Of a stretch of 64,000 nt of DNA, positions 33,247-42,044 are shown in pieces. Location: assembly GCA_947168525.1 (NCBI GenBank), contig CAMVMG010000003.1, positions 1 to 64,000 on the forward strand, read 5' to 3'. The position numbers and the translations under genes were made by a program. The first letter of the stretch is position 1. The number at the start of each line of letters is the position of its first letter. This DNA is from an uncultured Bacteroidales bacterium (GTDB taxonomy: Bacteria > Bacteroidota > Bacteroidia > Bacteroidales > UBA932). The notes beneath the pieces were generated by a model. The model worked only from the letters and a program-made list of their open reading frames with translations. It ran no database searches and was not told the origin of the DNA.

Positions 33247-34470
33247 TTTTCCCTGGTCGCCCAGGTGACTGTCCTTGAAGCCCAGGAAATACAGCACGCC
33301 GTCCAGGCCGATGGTGCTCAGGCTCTGCCGGGCGCTTTCCTTCACGCGCGGCTTGGCGTGGAAAGCGATGCCCAGCCCGGCTTCCAGGAGCATGGGAAGG
33401 TCGTTGGCGCCGTCCCCTACGGCGATGGTCTGGGCCAGGTTCACCTTCTCTGTCTGGGCAATCAGTTTCAGGAGATCGGCCTTGCGGCGACCGTCTACGA
33501 TTTCACCTACATAGCGGCCGGTTAGCTTGCCGTTCTCGTCTACTTCCAGTTCATTGGCATAAACGTAATCGATTCCGTAGCGGCGCTGCAGGTATTCCCC
33601 GAAGAAAGTGAATCCGCCACTCAGGATGGCAATCTTGTAGCCGCAGGTTTTGAGGACGCTCATTAGACGATCCGTGCCTTCCGTAATGGGAAGGTGATCT
33701 GCAATATCCTGCATCACAGACACATCCAGCCCCTTAAGTAAAGCCACCCTTTCAGTGAAACTTTCCTTGAAATCGATTTCTCCGCGCATGGCCCTGGCCG
33801 TGATGGCAGCTACCTGGTCGTACACCCCATGGCGCCTGGCCAGTTCGTCGATGCATTCGGCCTGGATCAGGGTAGAATCCATGTCGAAGCAGATCAGGCG
33901 GCGCATCCGGCGGTACATGTCGTCCTTCTGGAAAGAGAAATCCATGCCGCTGTCGGCCGACAGGGCCATCAGCTCTTTCTGGAAAGCCGCTTTGTCCTCC
34001 AGCGTACCGCGAATGGAAAACTCTACGCAGGCGCGCACGTTCCGCTCCGGATGCATGATGCTCATGCGGCCGGTAAGGCGTTTGATGGCGTCTATGTTAA
34101 GTCCATGGCTGGCAATGACTTGCGAGGCAGCATGAATCTGTTCTGCACTGAGGCTGCGGCCGATGGCAGTGAGGATGTACCGGTTCCGGCCCTGCCGGCC
34201 CGCCCAGGCTTCATAATCCTCATCGGAAATAGGTTCGAAGCCGATGGTAACTCCCAGTTCGGTAGTTTTGAAAAGCAGTTCCTTCATCACTTGCCCGGAA
34301 ACGGCATCGTCTATACGGATAAGGATGCCCAGCGAGAGGGTGCTATGGATATCGGCCTGCCCGATATCCAGGATCTGCGCATCGTATTTGGCCAGGATAG
34401 CCATGACATCCGCCGTAAGGCCAATCCGGTCCTTACCCGAAATGCGGATGAGTATCTGTTCTTTCTCCAT
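33241..34470 (-). CDS. serB: phosphoserine phosphatase SerB with N-terminal ACT domains
   Basis: This 409-residue protein has two ACT-like domains (about 5-80 and 95-170: ISGKDRIGLTADVMAIL, YILTAIGRSLSAEQI) and a C-terminal HAD phosphatase with motif I DMDST (196-200), motif II ILSGGFTFF and motif III GDGANDLPML. It performs the last step of serine synthesis, which also feeds glycine. The ACT domains suggest amino-acid sensing. A TATCTTTG box lies 17 nt upstream. Confidence 0.95.
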   Translation of the reverse strand: MEKEQILIRISGKDRIGLTADVMAILAKYDAQILDIGQADIHSTLSLGILIRIDDAVSGQVMKELLFKTTELGVTIGFEPISDEDYEAWAGRQGRNRYILTAIGRSLSAEQIHAASQVIASHGLNIDAIKRLTGRMSIMHPERNVRACVEFSIRGTLEDKAAFQKELMALSADSGMDFSFQKDDMYRRMRRLICFDMDSTLIQAECIDELARRHGVYDQVAAITARAMRGEIDFKESFTERVALLKGLDVSVMQDIADHLPITEGTDRLMSVLKTCGYKIAILSGGFTFFGEYLQRRYGIDYVYANELEVDENGKLTGRYVGEIVDGRRKADLLKLIAQTEKVNLAQTIAVGDGANDLPMLLEAGLGIAFHAKPRVKESARQSLSTIGLDGVLYFLGFKDSHLGDQGKL

Positions 34471-34487
34471 ATTCTATATCGTCAGCG

Positions 34488-34495
34488 CAAAGATA
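34488..34495 (-). promoter_or_regulatory. -7 box TATCTTTG of serB
   Basis: It matches TAnnTTTG on the minus strand, 17 nt before the ATG at 34470. Confidence 0.55.
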
Positions 34496-34589
34496 GGAAT
34501 TCTTTGCCGTTCTTCAAAAAAGGCTGTAAATCTCCGTCGGAATACAGGGGATAAGTCGCTCTTTTATTGCGGGAATCATGCTTTTTTCG

Positions 34590-34597
34590 TATTTTTG
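34590..34597 (+). promoter_or_regulatory. -7 box TATTTTTG of the CNNM gene
   Basis: It matches TAnnTTTG, 25 nt before the ATG at 34623. A six-codon ORF (ATG 34606 to TGA 34626) lies between and ends overlapping the gene start. Confidence 0.55.
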
Positions 34598-34622
34598 CAG
34601 GATAGATGTTAGAATCGACCCT

Positions 34623-35684
34623 ATGAGTTTACTCATCTTCTACCTGCTCCTGACCATGGGAATCTCCTTCCTGTGCTCCCTCTTGGAGTCGGTACTGATG
34701 TCCACTCCCCTTTCCTATATCAGCATGAAGGAGGATGAGGGAGACAAAAATGCGGCCCTGTTCATGAAGATGAAGCAGGATCCGGACCGTCCCCTGAGCG
34801 CCATCCTTTCGCTGAACACCATCGCCAACACCCTGGGTGCCGCCGCCGTGGGCCACCAGGCCACGCTCCTCACCGGAGAACACTGGTTCGGCATCATCAG
34901 CGCCCTGATGACCATCCTCATCCTGGTTTTCTCGGAGATTGTGCCCAAGACCATCGGCACGTCCCATTGGAAAGACCTCCTGTGGCTGGCCAAGGTAATG
35001 CGTTTCCTCACCTATCTCCTTTATCCCATCGTCTGGATCATCGATAAGCTGCACGACTCCATCTCGGCCGACGAGCCAGACACCGGCATCTCGCGCGAAG
35101 AAGTGTCGGCCATGGCCAATATCGGCGAAGAAGAGGGCGTGATTGACAATTCGGAGAACAAGGTGATCCAGAATATCATCAAACTGGACGATATCAAGGC
35201 CTACGATGTGATGACCCCGAGGGTGGTGGCCGCCATCGCCCCGGAAAGCATGACGCTCAAGCAGTTCTACAAGCAGGACGAGCTCTCGCACAACTCGCGG
35301 ATTCCCGTATATGCGGATTCTCCGGAGTTCATCACCGGCTACATCCTCCGCTACGACGTGCTGGAGAACCTGGCGGAGGACAAGTTTGACATGCGCCTCA
35401 AGACCATCAAGCGCAAAATCGCCGCTTTCCACGAAGAAACCACCGTGAGCGACATCTGGGAAAGCCTGCTCAAGACCAAAGACCAGATCGCCCTCATCAT
35501 CGACGATTACGGCTGCTTCCAGGGCATCATCACGCTGGAAGACATCATGGAAACCATCCTGGGCATGGAGATTATCGACGAAAACGATACCATCACCGAC
35601 ATGCAGCAGTATGCCAAGGAGCGCTGGCTCAAACGGAAGAACCAGTACAAGCAGATCGTGCTGCCGGAGGAAGAGGATGACTGA
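34623..35684 (+). CDS. CNNM/CorC-family membrane protein with CBS domains
   Basis: This 353-residue protein has an N-terminal DUF21/CNNM domain with about four transmembrane segments (about 3-140) and then a CBS pair (YDVMTPRVVAAI; DQIALIIDDYGCFQGIITLEDIMETILG). It lacks the extra C-terminal CorC_HlyC domain. Members handle divalent cations such as Mg2+. I chose the ATG at 34623 since the upstream ATG at 34578 precedes the -7 box. It overlaps the YgjP-type peptidase gene by 8 bp. Confidence 0.9.
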   Translation: MSLLIFYLLLTMGISFLCSLLESVLMSTPLSYISMKEDEGDKNAALFMKMKQDPDRPLSAILSLNTIANTLGAAAVGHQATLLTGEHWFGIISALMTILILVFSEIVPKTIGTSHWKDLLWLAKVMRFLTYLLYPIVWIIDKLHDSISADEPDTGISREEVSAMANIGEEEGVIDNSENKVIQNIIKLDDIKAYDVMTPRVVAAIAPESMTLKQFYKQDELSHNSRIPVYADSPEFITGYILRYDVLENLAEDKFDMRLKTIKRKIAAFHEETTVSDIWESLLKTKDQIALIIDDYGCFQGIITLEDIMETILGMEIIDENDTITDMQQYAKERWLKRKNQYKQIVLPEEEDD

Positions 35685-36225
35685 AAAAATCTATGAGGAC
35701 CCAGTCCTGGGGCCCGTCCATATCCGCAAGAATCCACGTGCACGGCGCATCTCCCTCCGGGTGAACGCTGCCCGGCGCATTTCCCTGACCCTTCCCTGGC
35801 TGGTCCCCTACCGTACGGGCATCGCCTTTGTGGAGAGCCGGCGGGAGTGGGTGCAGGAGGTGCTGGGCCGTCTTCCGGAACGGCCGGCCGCGGATCCGGA
35901 GGCTGTCGAGCGCATGCGTGCACTGGCCAAAGCCACCTTGCCCGTCCGGCTTTCGGAACTGGCCTTGCAACACGGCTTCCAGTATAACAGCTTGAGAATC
36001 AAGAACAATGTGAGCAACTGGGGCAGCTGTTCCGTACGGGGCAACATCAACCTGAACCTCCGTCTGGTCACTCTCCCCCTGGAGCTCCGGGACTATGTGA
36101 TGCTACACGAGCTCTGCCATCTCCGCTACATGAATCACGGGCCGCAGTTCCACACCCTGCTGGAACAGGTCTGTCCCGGCCACCGTGCCCTGGAAAAGGC
36201 GCTCCGGGCGTACCGGCTCCGCTAG
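35677..36225 (+). CDS. YgjP-type (DUF45/M48-like) metallopeptidase
   Basis: This 182-residue protein has the zinc motif HELCH (144-148) and a third ligand region NHGPQF (153-158), as in YgjP/DUF45 proteins. The N-terminal half (RKNPRARRISLRV, RREWVQEVL) also fits. The start is the ATG overlapping the end of the CNNM gene, indicating coupling. The length is slightly shorter than typical (about 230). The substrate is unknown. Confidence 0.85.
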   Translation: MTEKIYEDPVLGPVHIRKNPRARRISLRVNAARRISLTLPWLVPYRTGIAFVESRREWVQEVLGRLPERPAADPEAVERMRALAKATLPVRLSELALQHGFQYNSLRIKNNVSNWGSCSVRGNINLNLRLVTLPLELRDYVMLHELCHLRYMNHGPQFHTLLEQVCPGHRALEKALRAYRLR

Positions 36226-36336
36226 CCGCTTCGCTTTGGGTTTCTTGTTCCGCTTTAGTCCTTTCACCAACCAGTGCCTGAAGCACACTTTGAGACATAC
36301 AGGCTACATTATGTGCTTTAGAGATGTGTCGAAAGA

Positions 36337-36391
36337 TATGACGCAAGTATGTGACAAGATCTATGACAGCATATATGACAATAACTATGAC
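36337..36391 (+). repeat. TATGAC motifs at 12-13 bp spacing
   Basis: TATGAC occurs at 36337, 36362, 36374 and 36386, with a variant TGTGAC at 36350. They fill the gap before the flavoprotein gene and end 31 bp before its -7 box. They may be clustered binding sites or the remnant of a short repeated reading frame. Confidence 0.6.
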
Positions 36392-36421
36392 AAGATATGC
36401 TGCATATCTGTGTAGAATTCG

Positions 36422-36429
36422 TAAATTTG
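36422..36429 (+). promoter_or_regulatory. -7 box TAAATTTG of the flavoprotein gene
   Basis: It matches TAnnTTTG, 6 nt before the ATG at 36436. A two-codon ORF (ATG GAA TGA at 36431) ends overlapping the gene start. Confidence 0.6.
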
Positions 36430-36435
36430 CATGGA

Positions 36436-37683
36436 ATGATAAGGGTTGCCATCATCGGAGCCGGAGCAGCCGGCTGTTTCTGCGCCGTCCAACTTCGGAG
36501 GATGGCGCCGGGACTGTCCTTGACGGTATTCGAGGCTGGCTCCAAACCTTTGGCCAAAGTGGCCATCACCGGCGGGGGCCGATGCAACCTTACCAACTCT
36601 TTTGAAGGAATTCGCTCGCTGTCAGAGGCTTATCCTCGCGGAGAGCGCATGATGAAACGGGCCTTGAAGGCTTTTTCCCAAGAAGACACCATCCGCTGGT
36701 TCACAGCCCAGGGTGTACCGTGTGTGCTGCAGGACGACCACTGCTGGTTCCCTGCCTCTCAGGATGCCATGGATATTGTCCGATGCCTTCTGCGCAGCAT
36801 GAAGGAGGTGGATCTCCGTCTGGGCAGCCGTGTGCGACGCATAGAGATAGCCGGTCACACCGGCCAGGACGGCAGCGGCGTCATACCCGGCCGGACCGGG
36901 TATCTGGTGGACGGCGAACCCTTCGACGCGGTGGTGGTCACCAGCGGCGGAGCGCCCAAGGGCCTGCCGTTCCTGGAGCCGCTCGGCCTGGAGATGGTGC
37001 CGCCTGTCCCTTCCCTTTTCACTTTCACGGTGCCGGACCCGGCGCTCCGCAGCCTGATGGGATTGGTGGTGGAGGCCAGTATCGGCCTGAGCGGAACGTC
37101 GTTCAAGGCCGAGGGGCCCCTCCTCATCACCGACTGGGGCCTGAGCGGGCCGGCAGCACTCAAGCTCTCCTCGTACGCCGCGCGCCACCTCGCCGAGCGC
37201 GGATATCAAGGCACCCTGGCCGTCAACTGGCTGGATGCCAATGAAGGGCAAGTGAAGGCGCAGCTGCAGGAGATGGCATCGGCCCATCCCCAGAAGCTGC
37301 TCACTTCCACGCCGCCCGCCCGTCTTCCCGGCCGGCTCTGGGAGCATGTGCTGGCCAAGGCCGGGCTCCGGAGCGACCTCCGCTGGGCAGAACTGGGTTC
37401 CAAGGGGCAGAATCGGCTCACCGCCCTCCTCACCTGCGACACCTATCCGCTCGCCGGCAAAAGCCGGTTCCGGGAAGAATTCGTGACAGCCGGCGGCGTG
37501 GCGCTGTCCAACGTGGACCTGGGCACCCTGGAATGCAAGCGCTGCCCCGGCCTCTTCTTCGCCGGAGAAGTGCTGGACATCGACGCCATCACCGGCGGCT
37601 TCAACCTCCAGGCCGCCTGGAGCACCGGCTACGTCGTGGCCGCATCCCTCGCCAGGCATTTCCCGGGGGCAAGCGTGCGGTAG
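36436..37683 (+). CDS. BaiN/HI0933-like FAD-dependent oxidoreductase
   Basis: This 415-residue flavoprotein has an N-terminal FAD-binding Rossmann motif (VAIIGAGAAGCFCAVQL, residues 3-19), the HI0933 family signature KVAITGGGRCNLTN (about 45-58) and the C-terminal VTAGGVALSNVDLGTLE and FAGEVLDIDAITGGFNLQAAWSTG segments. The length fits the family. The physiological substrate is unknown; the family includes BaiN, reported to reduce bile-acid enones, but this cannot be inferred here. The start at 36436 follows the -7 box. Confidence 0.9.
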   Translation: MIRVAIIGAGAAGCFCAVQLRRMAPGLSLTVFEAGSKPLAKVAITGGGRCNLTNSFEGIRSLSEAYPRGERMMKRALKAFSQEDTIRWFTAQGVPCVLQDDHCWFPASQDAMDIVRCLLRSMKEVDLRLGSRVRRIEIAGHTGQDGSGVIPGRTGYLVDGEPFDAVVVTSGGAPKGLPFLEPLGLEMVPPVPSLFTFTVPDPALRSLMGLVVEASIGLSGTSFKAEGPLLITDWGLSGPAALKLSSYAARHLAERGYQGTLAVNWLDANEGQVKAQLQEMASAHPQKLLTSTPPARLPGRLWEHVLAKAGLRSDLRWAELGSKGQNRLTALLTCDTYPLAGKSRFREEFVTAGGVALSNVDLGTLECKRCPGLFFAGEVLDIDAITGGFNLQAAWSTGYVVAASLARHFPGASVR

Positions 37684-37699
37684 TTCAGAGAAAAATAGC

Positions 37700-37707
37700 T
37701 ACATTTG
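37700..37707 (+). promoter_or_regulatory. -7 box TACATTTG of rmuC
   Basis: It matches TAnnTTTG, 6 nt before the ATG at 37714. It predicts a leaderless or near-leaderless transcript. Confidence 0.55.
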
Positions 37708-37713
37708 TTTATT

Positions 37714-39036
37714 ATGAACAATAGCATACTTTATATACTCATAGGATGCGCGGTAGTGCTTGTCGCTGCCGTGGTCATCACCTATCTCCTCATGAAAGCC
37801 CGCCAGGTGAAAGCAGTGAACCGGTGGGAGAACGAAGCCATCGGCCTGAAGCAGGCACTGAAGGCAGCTGAGGCGCTCCGGGAGGCCGATGCAAAAGCCC
37901 ATGAGAAGGAACTGCTCCTGGTCAGGGAGAACAGCGACCAGGCCCTCGCCGGGCTGAAAGAGGCCCACGAAAAACAGCTTCAGCAGCAACTGGAAGCCAT
38001 CCGCAGCCAGATGGCGGCCGAGACAGAGAAACTCCTGAAACAGCGGGAAGAAGCCCTTCAAGTCAAGGCGGAAGAGACGTTCCGGAACCTGACCGCCCCG
38101 CTGGGGAAAGACCTCAAATCCATGCAGGAAGCCTTTGAAGCCCAGAAAGAAGCCCAGACCAAAGGCTCCACCACCATCAAAGAGGTCATGGACTATGCCG
38201 TGAAAAGCCTCCGGGAACAGACCACCGCCATCGGCTCCAAGGCCGACAACCTGGCCCAGGCCCTGAAAGGGCAGAACAAGATGGCCGGCACCTGGGGAGA
38301 AGTGATTCTGTACAATATGCTGGTGAACGAGGGGATGGTGGAAGGCAGGGACTTCGACCGGGAAGAGACGTTACGGGACACCCTGGGCACTACGGTCCTG
38401 AACCAGGACAGCGGCAAGCGCATGCGCCCGGACTACATCCTCCACTACCCGGACAAGACCGAAGTCATCGTAGATGCCAAAACCTCCATGGAAGCCCTCT
38501 CCGACTGGTTTGCGGCCGACGACCCCGCCAGGAAGGAAGACGCCGCCCGCCGGAACCTCGCCGCCATCCGGGCCCAGATCAAAGACCTCTCCGGCAAACG
38601 CTACCAGGACTATATCCGGGAAGGCTATAAGAGCCTGGACTACGTGATTATGTTCATTCCCAATTACGGCTCACTGCAGCTGGCCAAGACCCTCTCACCC
38701 AACATCTTCAACGAGGCCTACCAGCAAGGGGTGCTCCTTACCACGGAAGAGACCCTGATGCCCTTCCTGAGGATGATCCGCATCGCCTGGACCAACTTTG
38801 ACCAGGCCCGCAATCAGGAAAAGATCATCAAGGCGGCCCAGACTATGGTAGACCGCGTGTACGATTTTTCCAAGGCGCACGCCGCCATGGGCGACAAACT
38901 GCATGCCGCCGTGGAAGAATACGATAAAGTATCGGCAAAAATTGGAGAATCAGGCGCTTCCATCCTTACATCGGCCCGTCAGCTCCTGAAACTGGGCGTT
39001 CCAAAGAACCCTAAGAAACCCCTTCCAGAAGAATAA
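37714..39036 (+). CDS. rmuC: DNA recombination protein RmuC
   Basis: This 440-residue protein has an N-terminal transmembrane helix (about 5-25), a long coiled coil (about 30-130) and a C-terminal restriction-endonuclease-like RmuC domain (GTWGEVILYNMLVNEGMVEGRDF, MRPDYILHYPDKTEVIVDAKTSMEAL, DYVIMFIPNYGSL). RmuC limits inverted-repeat-driven recombination. I chose the ATG at 37714; an in-frame ATG at 37705 overlaps the -7 box. It converges with the heptose gene, overlapping by 26 bp. Confidence 0.93.
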   Translation: MNNSILYILIGCAVVLVAAVVITYLLMKARQVKAVNRWENEAIGLKQALKAAEALREADAKAHEKELLLVRENSDQALAGLKEAHEKQLQQQLEAIRSQMAAETEKLLKQREEALQVKAEETFRNLTAPLGKDLKSMQEAFEAQKEAQTKGSTTIKEVMDYAVKSLREQTTAIGSKADNLAQALKGQNKMAGTWGEVILYNMLVNEGMVEGRDFDREETLRDTLGTTVLNQDSGKRMRPDYILHYPDKTEVIVDAKTSMEALSDWFAADDPARKEDAARRNLAAIRAQIKDLSGKRYQDYIREGYKSLDYVIMFIPNYGSLQLAKTLSPNIFNEAYQQGVLLTTEETLMPFLRMIRIAWTNFDQARNQEKIIKAAQTMVDRVYDFSKAHAAMGDKLHAAVEEYDKVSAKIGESGASILTSARQLLKLGVPKNPKKPLPEE

Positions 39037-40282
39037 ACTGCATGCCGCAGCAGGAGGCGAAGCGCTCGTCCGAGCCTGAATCGCCCAGCATGACGCTCCG
39101 GGCAGCCTCAATGCCCGGAAGAAGCGCACAGGCCTCGGCGAACATGCCCGTATTGGGTTTGCGGCGCGGATCCGCATCGGCCACGGCCGTGCATACCAGG
39201 ATCAGGTCTATCCGGCCGCCACACGCAAGGACCTCCTCCATCATGCGGGTATGGATTTTCGCCAGATCTTCGTCGGTCATGACGCCCCTCCCCACTCCGC
39301 GCTGATTGGTTACCAGCACAATCCGGGGGTATTTCCCGGCCCACGCCGCCAGTGCTTCCCGGATGCCCGGCATCCACTCCCACTGGTCCCAGGACTTCAC
39401 ATAATCCCCGGGAAGATGACGGTTCAGCACCCCGTCTCTGTCCAGGAAAAGAGTATCGGCCGATGCCGCCATAACAGCGTCGGAAGCCCGCTGCACAGCG
39501 CTCCAGGCAGGAATCAGCCACTGGGCACGGGCATAATCCTCCGGTATGCCGATATCGATGAAACTCGCATCCGACACCCATCCCCGGATCCGGCCTTCCG
39601 CCACTCCGGGCTCCAACACCTCCTTTTCGAAGGAGAAACGCTCCGGCAGGGCCGACAAATCCAGACGGCAGCGGTCGATGGCATAGATTCCGCCATTGAT
39701 CAGGCCTTCGGCACAGGGCGCCTTTTCACAGAAGGCGGTAATCCGGGACACGGCTTCCGGCTCTTCAGAAAGCTCCACGGCGCCATAGCGGTCGAAATAC
39801 CGCATCGGCTTCAGCGCCACCGTCACGTCCCCCGCAAAAGGCAGCGCGCTTAAATCGATGGGAAAGAAGGTATCTCCGTTGATAACCACCACATGGTCCG
39901 ACGTGCACATCGACAACGACAGGCGGATGCCCCCGCCCGTTCCGAGCGGCGAGTCCTCCTCCGCAAAATCACAGCGGAAAGGCCATTCCCGTCCCCTCAC
40001 ATACCCAATCACCTGCTCTTTCAGATAACCCACCGAAAACACTACATGCTCCACCGGATACCGTCCCAGCCACTGCAGCAGATACCACAGAAATGGGACC
40101 GAAAGGCATCGGTCTTCATTGTTGGTTTTCGGAAAGTCTGTTTCGGAAAGGCATCGGCCTCCTTTTTTGCCTTTCCGAAACAGACTTTCCGGAAAGGCAA
40201 TCGGTGCCAGGCATTTGGGACAGTCGGCCACGACGCCGCGAAGACGGGTTCCCAGGCCGCCGCAGAGCACTATAACTTCCAT
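39011..40282 (-). CDS. fused heptose-1-phosphate nucleotidyltransferase / HAD phosphatase (HddC-GmhB)
   Basis: This 423-residue bifunctional protein has an N-terminal nucleotidyltransferase (LCGGLGTRLRGVVADCPKCLAPI, residues 6-28; VVINGDTFFPIDL) and a C-terminal HAD-IIIA phosphatase of GmhB/HisB type (FLDRDGVLNRHLPGDY, VLVTNQRGVGRG, RKPNTGMF, MLGDSGSDE). With hddA upstream this is the GDP-D-glycero-alpha-D-manno-heptose route. Residues about 29-62 (40097-40198) separate API from PFLWYLL, which are nearly adjacent in homologues I recall, and are encoded by a palindromic repeat element. Its start overlaps the hddA end by 13 bp. Confidence 0.9.
   Translation of the reverse strand: MEVIVLCGGLGTRLRGVVADCPKCLAPIAFPESLFRKGKKGGRCLSETDFPKTNNEDRCLSVPFLWYLLQWLGRYPVEHVVFSVGYLKEQVIGYVRGREWPFRCDFAEEDSPLGTGGGIRLSLSMCTSDHVVVINGDTFFPIDLSALPFAGDVTVALKPMRYFDRYGAVELSEEPEAVSRITAFCEKAPCAEGLINGGIYAIDRCRLDLSALPERFSFEKEVLEPGVAEGRIRGWVSDASFIDIGIPEDYARAQWLIPAWSAVQRASDAVMAASADTLFLDRDGVLNRHLPGDYVKSWDQWEWMPGIREALAAWAGKYPRIVLVTNQRGVGRGVMTDEDLAKIHTRMMEEVLACGGRIDLILVCTAVADADPRRKPNTGMFAEACALLPGIEAARSVMLGDSGSDERFASCCGMQFILLEGVS
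40097..40198. repeat. in-frame palindromic element inside the heptose nucleotidyltransferase
   Basis: A perfect 24-bp inverted repeat (40130-40153 with 40168-40191, 14-bp centre) lies within this 102-bp stretch. The 12-mer GAAAGGCATCGG is directly repeated at 40101 and 40146, with a third copy carrying one extra A at 40192. The translation repeats RCLS 15 residues apart (43-46, 58-61). The reading frame stays open through the element. Confidence 0.9.
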
Positions 40283-41289
40283 GCTACGGCACCTTTGTCG
40301 GTAAACTGGAAAGGAACCACCTTTCCGGGAAGTGCCTGCAGCGCCTCCGTGACAGCCACCCGGCGGGTGGGCGGGACCATGAGCATGATAAAGCCACCGC
40401 CACCGGCACCGGACACCTTTCCGGACAGGGCACCGGCACCCAGGGCCACGTCGAACGCCTCCTGAATCATGGGATTGGTAATGGCGCCAGCCATTTTTTT
40501 CTTGTCCTCCCAGGCGGCCCCCAGGATAGCGGAGAAACGCGGGATATCGCCTTGCAGCAGCGCCAGTTTCATGTCTACGGCGCTCTGCTTGATCCGGTGC
40601 ATAGCCTCCACGGCAACCGTGTCCCCGGAGGTGGTGGCCTTTTGCTGGTCGCGGATGATGGCGGCGCCGTCCCGGCTCCGTCCCGTGAAATACAGCAGCA
40701 TGGAGCCTTCCAGTTCATCCACAATCCAGTCCTTTATCCGGAGTGGATTCACGATCACCATGTCGGAAGGCAGGAATTCCATGAAATTGAAACCGCCGAA
40801 TGCGGCCGCATACTGGTCTTGTTTTCCGCCGGACAGCAGAAGGTCTTTCCGCTCAATCTCATACGCCAGGCGGGCCAGCTCATAATCGCCCAGCGGAAGC
40901 CCCAGCCACTCCGCAAAGCATTTCAGGATACAGACCACCATGGTGGACGACGTTCCCAGACCGGAGCCGGCAGGAGCGTCGTTGTAGGTAGTGATGCTGA
41001 ATCCACCCGGAACCGGGCCGAAGTCCCGGATTACCCGGTTGTACACCCCGTCGATGAGCAGGGCGCCCGTATGGACAGGACCGGTGCCCATCGGCGTTTC
41101 GCAGCGGATGCCGGCATCGGCCGCATCCACTTTCACAACCGGACGGTTGAGGGTTTCGATGGTACAATAGGCATTGAGGTTGATGGTGGCATTGAGCACA
41201 TTACCGCCATAGATGTCGCTGTACGGGGAGACATCCGACCCGCCGCCGGCGAGCCCCAGTCTCAGGGGTGCTTTACTTCTGATAATCAT
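40270..41289 (-). CDS. hddA: D-glycero-alpha-D-manno-heptose 7-phosphate kinase (GHMP family)
   Basis: This 339-residue GHMP-superfamily sugar kinase has N-terminal RSKAPLRLGLAGGGSDVSPY, the phosphate-binding motif PAGSGLGTSSTMVV (about 110-123) and the C-terminal GKVSGAGGGGFIMLMV. It is closest to HddA, which phosphorylates heptose-7-P at C1. Its partner, the nucleotidyltransferase-phosphatase fusion, follows with a 13-bp overlap, supporting this role. It starts 4 bp inside the end of the coiled-coil lipoprotein gene. Confidence 0.88.
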   Translation of the reverse strand: MIIRSKAPLRLGLAGGGSDVSPYSDIYGGNVLNATINLNAYCTIETLNRPVVKVDAADAGIRCETPMGTGPVHTGALLIDGVYNRVIRDFGPVPGGFSITTYNDAPAGSGLGTSSTMVVCILKCFAEWLGLPLGDYELARLAYEIERKDLLLSGGKQDQYAAAFGGFNFMEFLPSDMVIVNPLRIKDWIVDELEGSMLLYFTGRSRDGAAIIRDQQKATTSGDTVAVEAMHRIKQSAVDMKLALLQGDIPRFSAILGAAWEDKKKMAGAITNPMIQEAFDVALGAGALSGKVSGAGGGGFIMLMVPPTRRVAVTEALQALPGKVVPFQFTDKGAVAWKL

Positions 41290-42044
41290 AATTTTGCCAT
41301 TTTTTCCTCTACCTGCGTAATGCGGTAGGCAGCCTCGGGATAGCCCGTTTCCTGGGCCATCCGGTAATAGACGATGGCCTTCTCATACATTTCCCGCGAG
41401 AGATTCTTCACCTTTTCCCGGTCTTTGCGGCGGCGCACCTCCGGTGCACTGTCTCCCAGGTCTTCGAAATCCACGCCAGCCTGGAACAGCATCTGGGCCT
41501 GCTCCTGGACCGCGGCCCGAAGGTTCTCCCGCTGGACCAAGATGGTTTCGCTCTGGCTCTGAAGCGTCTCGTTCTGGGCCGATATGGTCTTGTGCTGCTC
41601 CGTGATGGTCAGGTCCCGGGCCTCGATCTCCGCCTTCAGCTGCTCGATCTCCGCTTCCTTTTCCAGAATCACCTTCCTCAGGCTGAGAACGGTTTTCCGG
41701 TACTGGGCGCTTTCTTTCTCCAGGCGGTCCAGCTTGCCCTTGATCCCGTCTATGCTCTCCTGGATCTGCTCCACCTGGGTAAGGCGGGCCGTCCCCTGCT
41801 CCACATCGGTACGGAGGCTCACGGTACTGCCGGAAATCTGGGAGAGTTCCTGCAGGATATTGTCCACGGCAGCAGCCTGGGCGGCATATTCCGCCCGCGT
41901 GGCCTCTGCGCTTTCGCTCAGTTCATTATATTCCGACAGCAGTTTGTCGTAACTGGCCTTGGAAATGGTTTCCCCCATTTCCAGGTCGCAGGAGAAGACC
42001 AGGGCCAGACAGGCCCAGATGGCCGCTATTTTGAGAGTTCGCAT
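41286..42044 (-). CDS. coiled-coil lipoprotein, unknown function
   Basis: This 252-residue protein has a lipoprotein signal peptide ending VFSC (Cys19), a long coiled coil (about 30-185; heptad-rich QVEQIQESIDGIKGKLDRLE and EKEAEIEQLKAEIEARDLTI) and a short C-terminal helical region (MYEKAIVYYRMAQETGYPEA) resembling a TPR/Sel1 repeat. It overlaps hddA by 4 bp and the next upstream lipoprotein by 19 bp, so all four genes form one operon. It may be an envelope scaffold; the function is unknown. Confidence 0.8.
   Translation of the reverse strand: MRTLKIAAIWACLALVFSCDLEMGETISKASYDKLLSEYNELSESAEATRAEYAAQAAAVDNILQELSQISGSTVSLRTDVEQGTARLTQVEQIQESIDGIKGKLDRLEKESAQYRKTVLSLRKVILEKEAEIEQLKAEIEARDLTITEQHKTISAQNETLQSQSETILVQRENLRAAVQEQAQMLFQAGVDFEDLGDSAPEVRRRKDREKVKNLSREMYEKAIVYYRMAQETGYPEAAYRITQVEEKMAKL

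Noticed and set aside
36185..36415. 76-codon frame ending in the TATGAC repeats
   Set aside because: It begins inside the peptidase gene out of frame and has no start signal. The repeat itself is reported as a finding.
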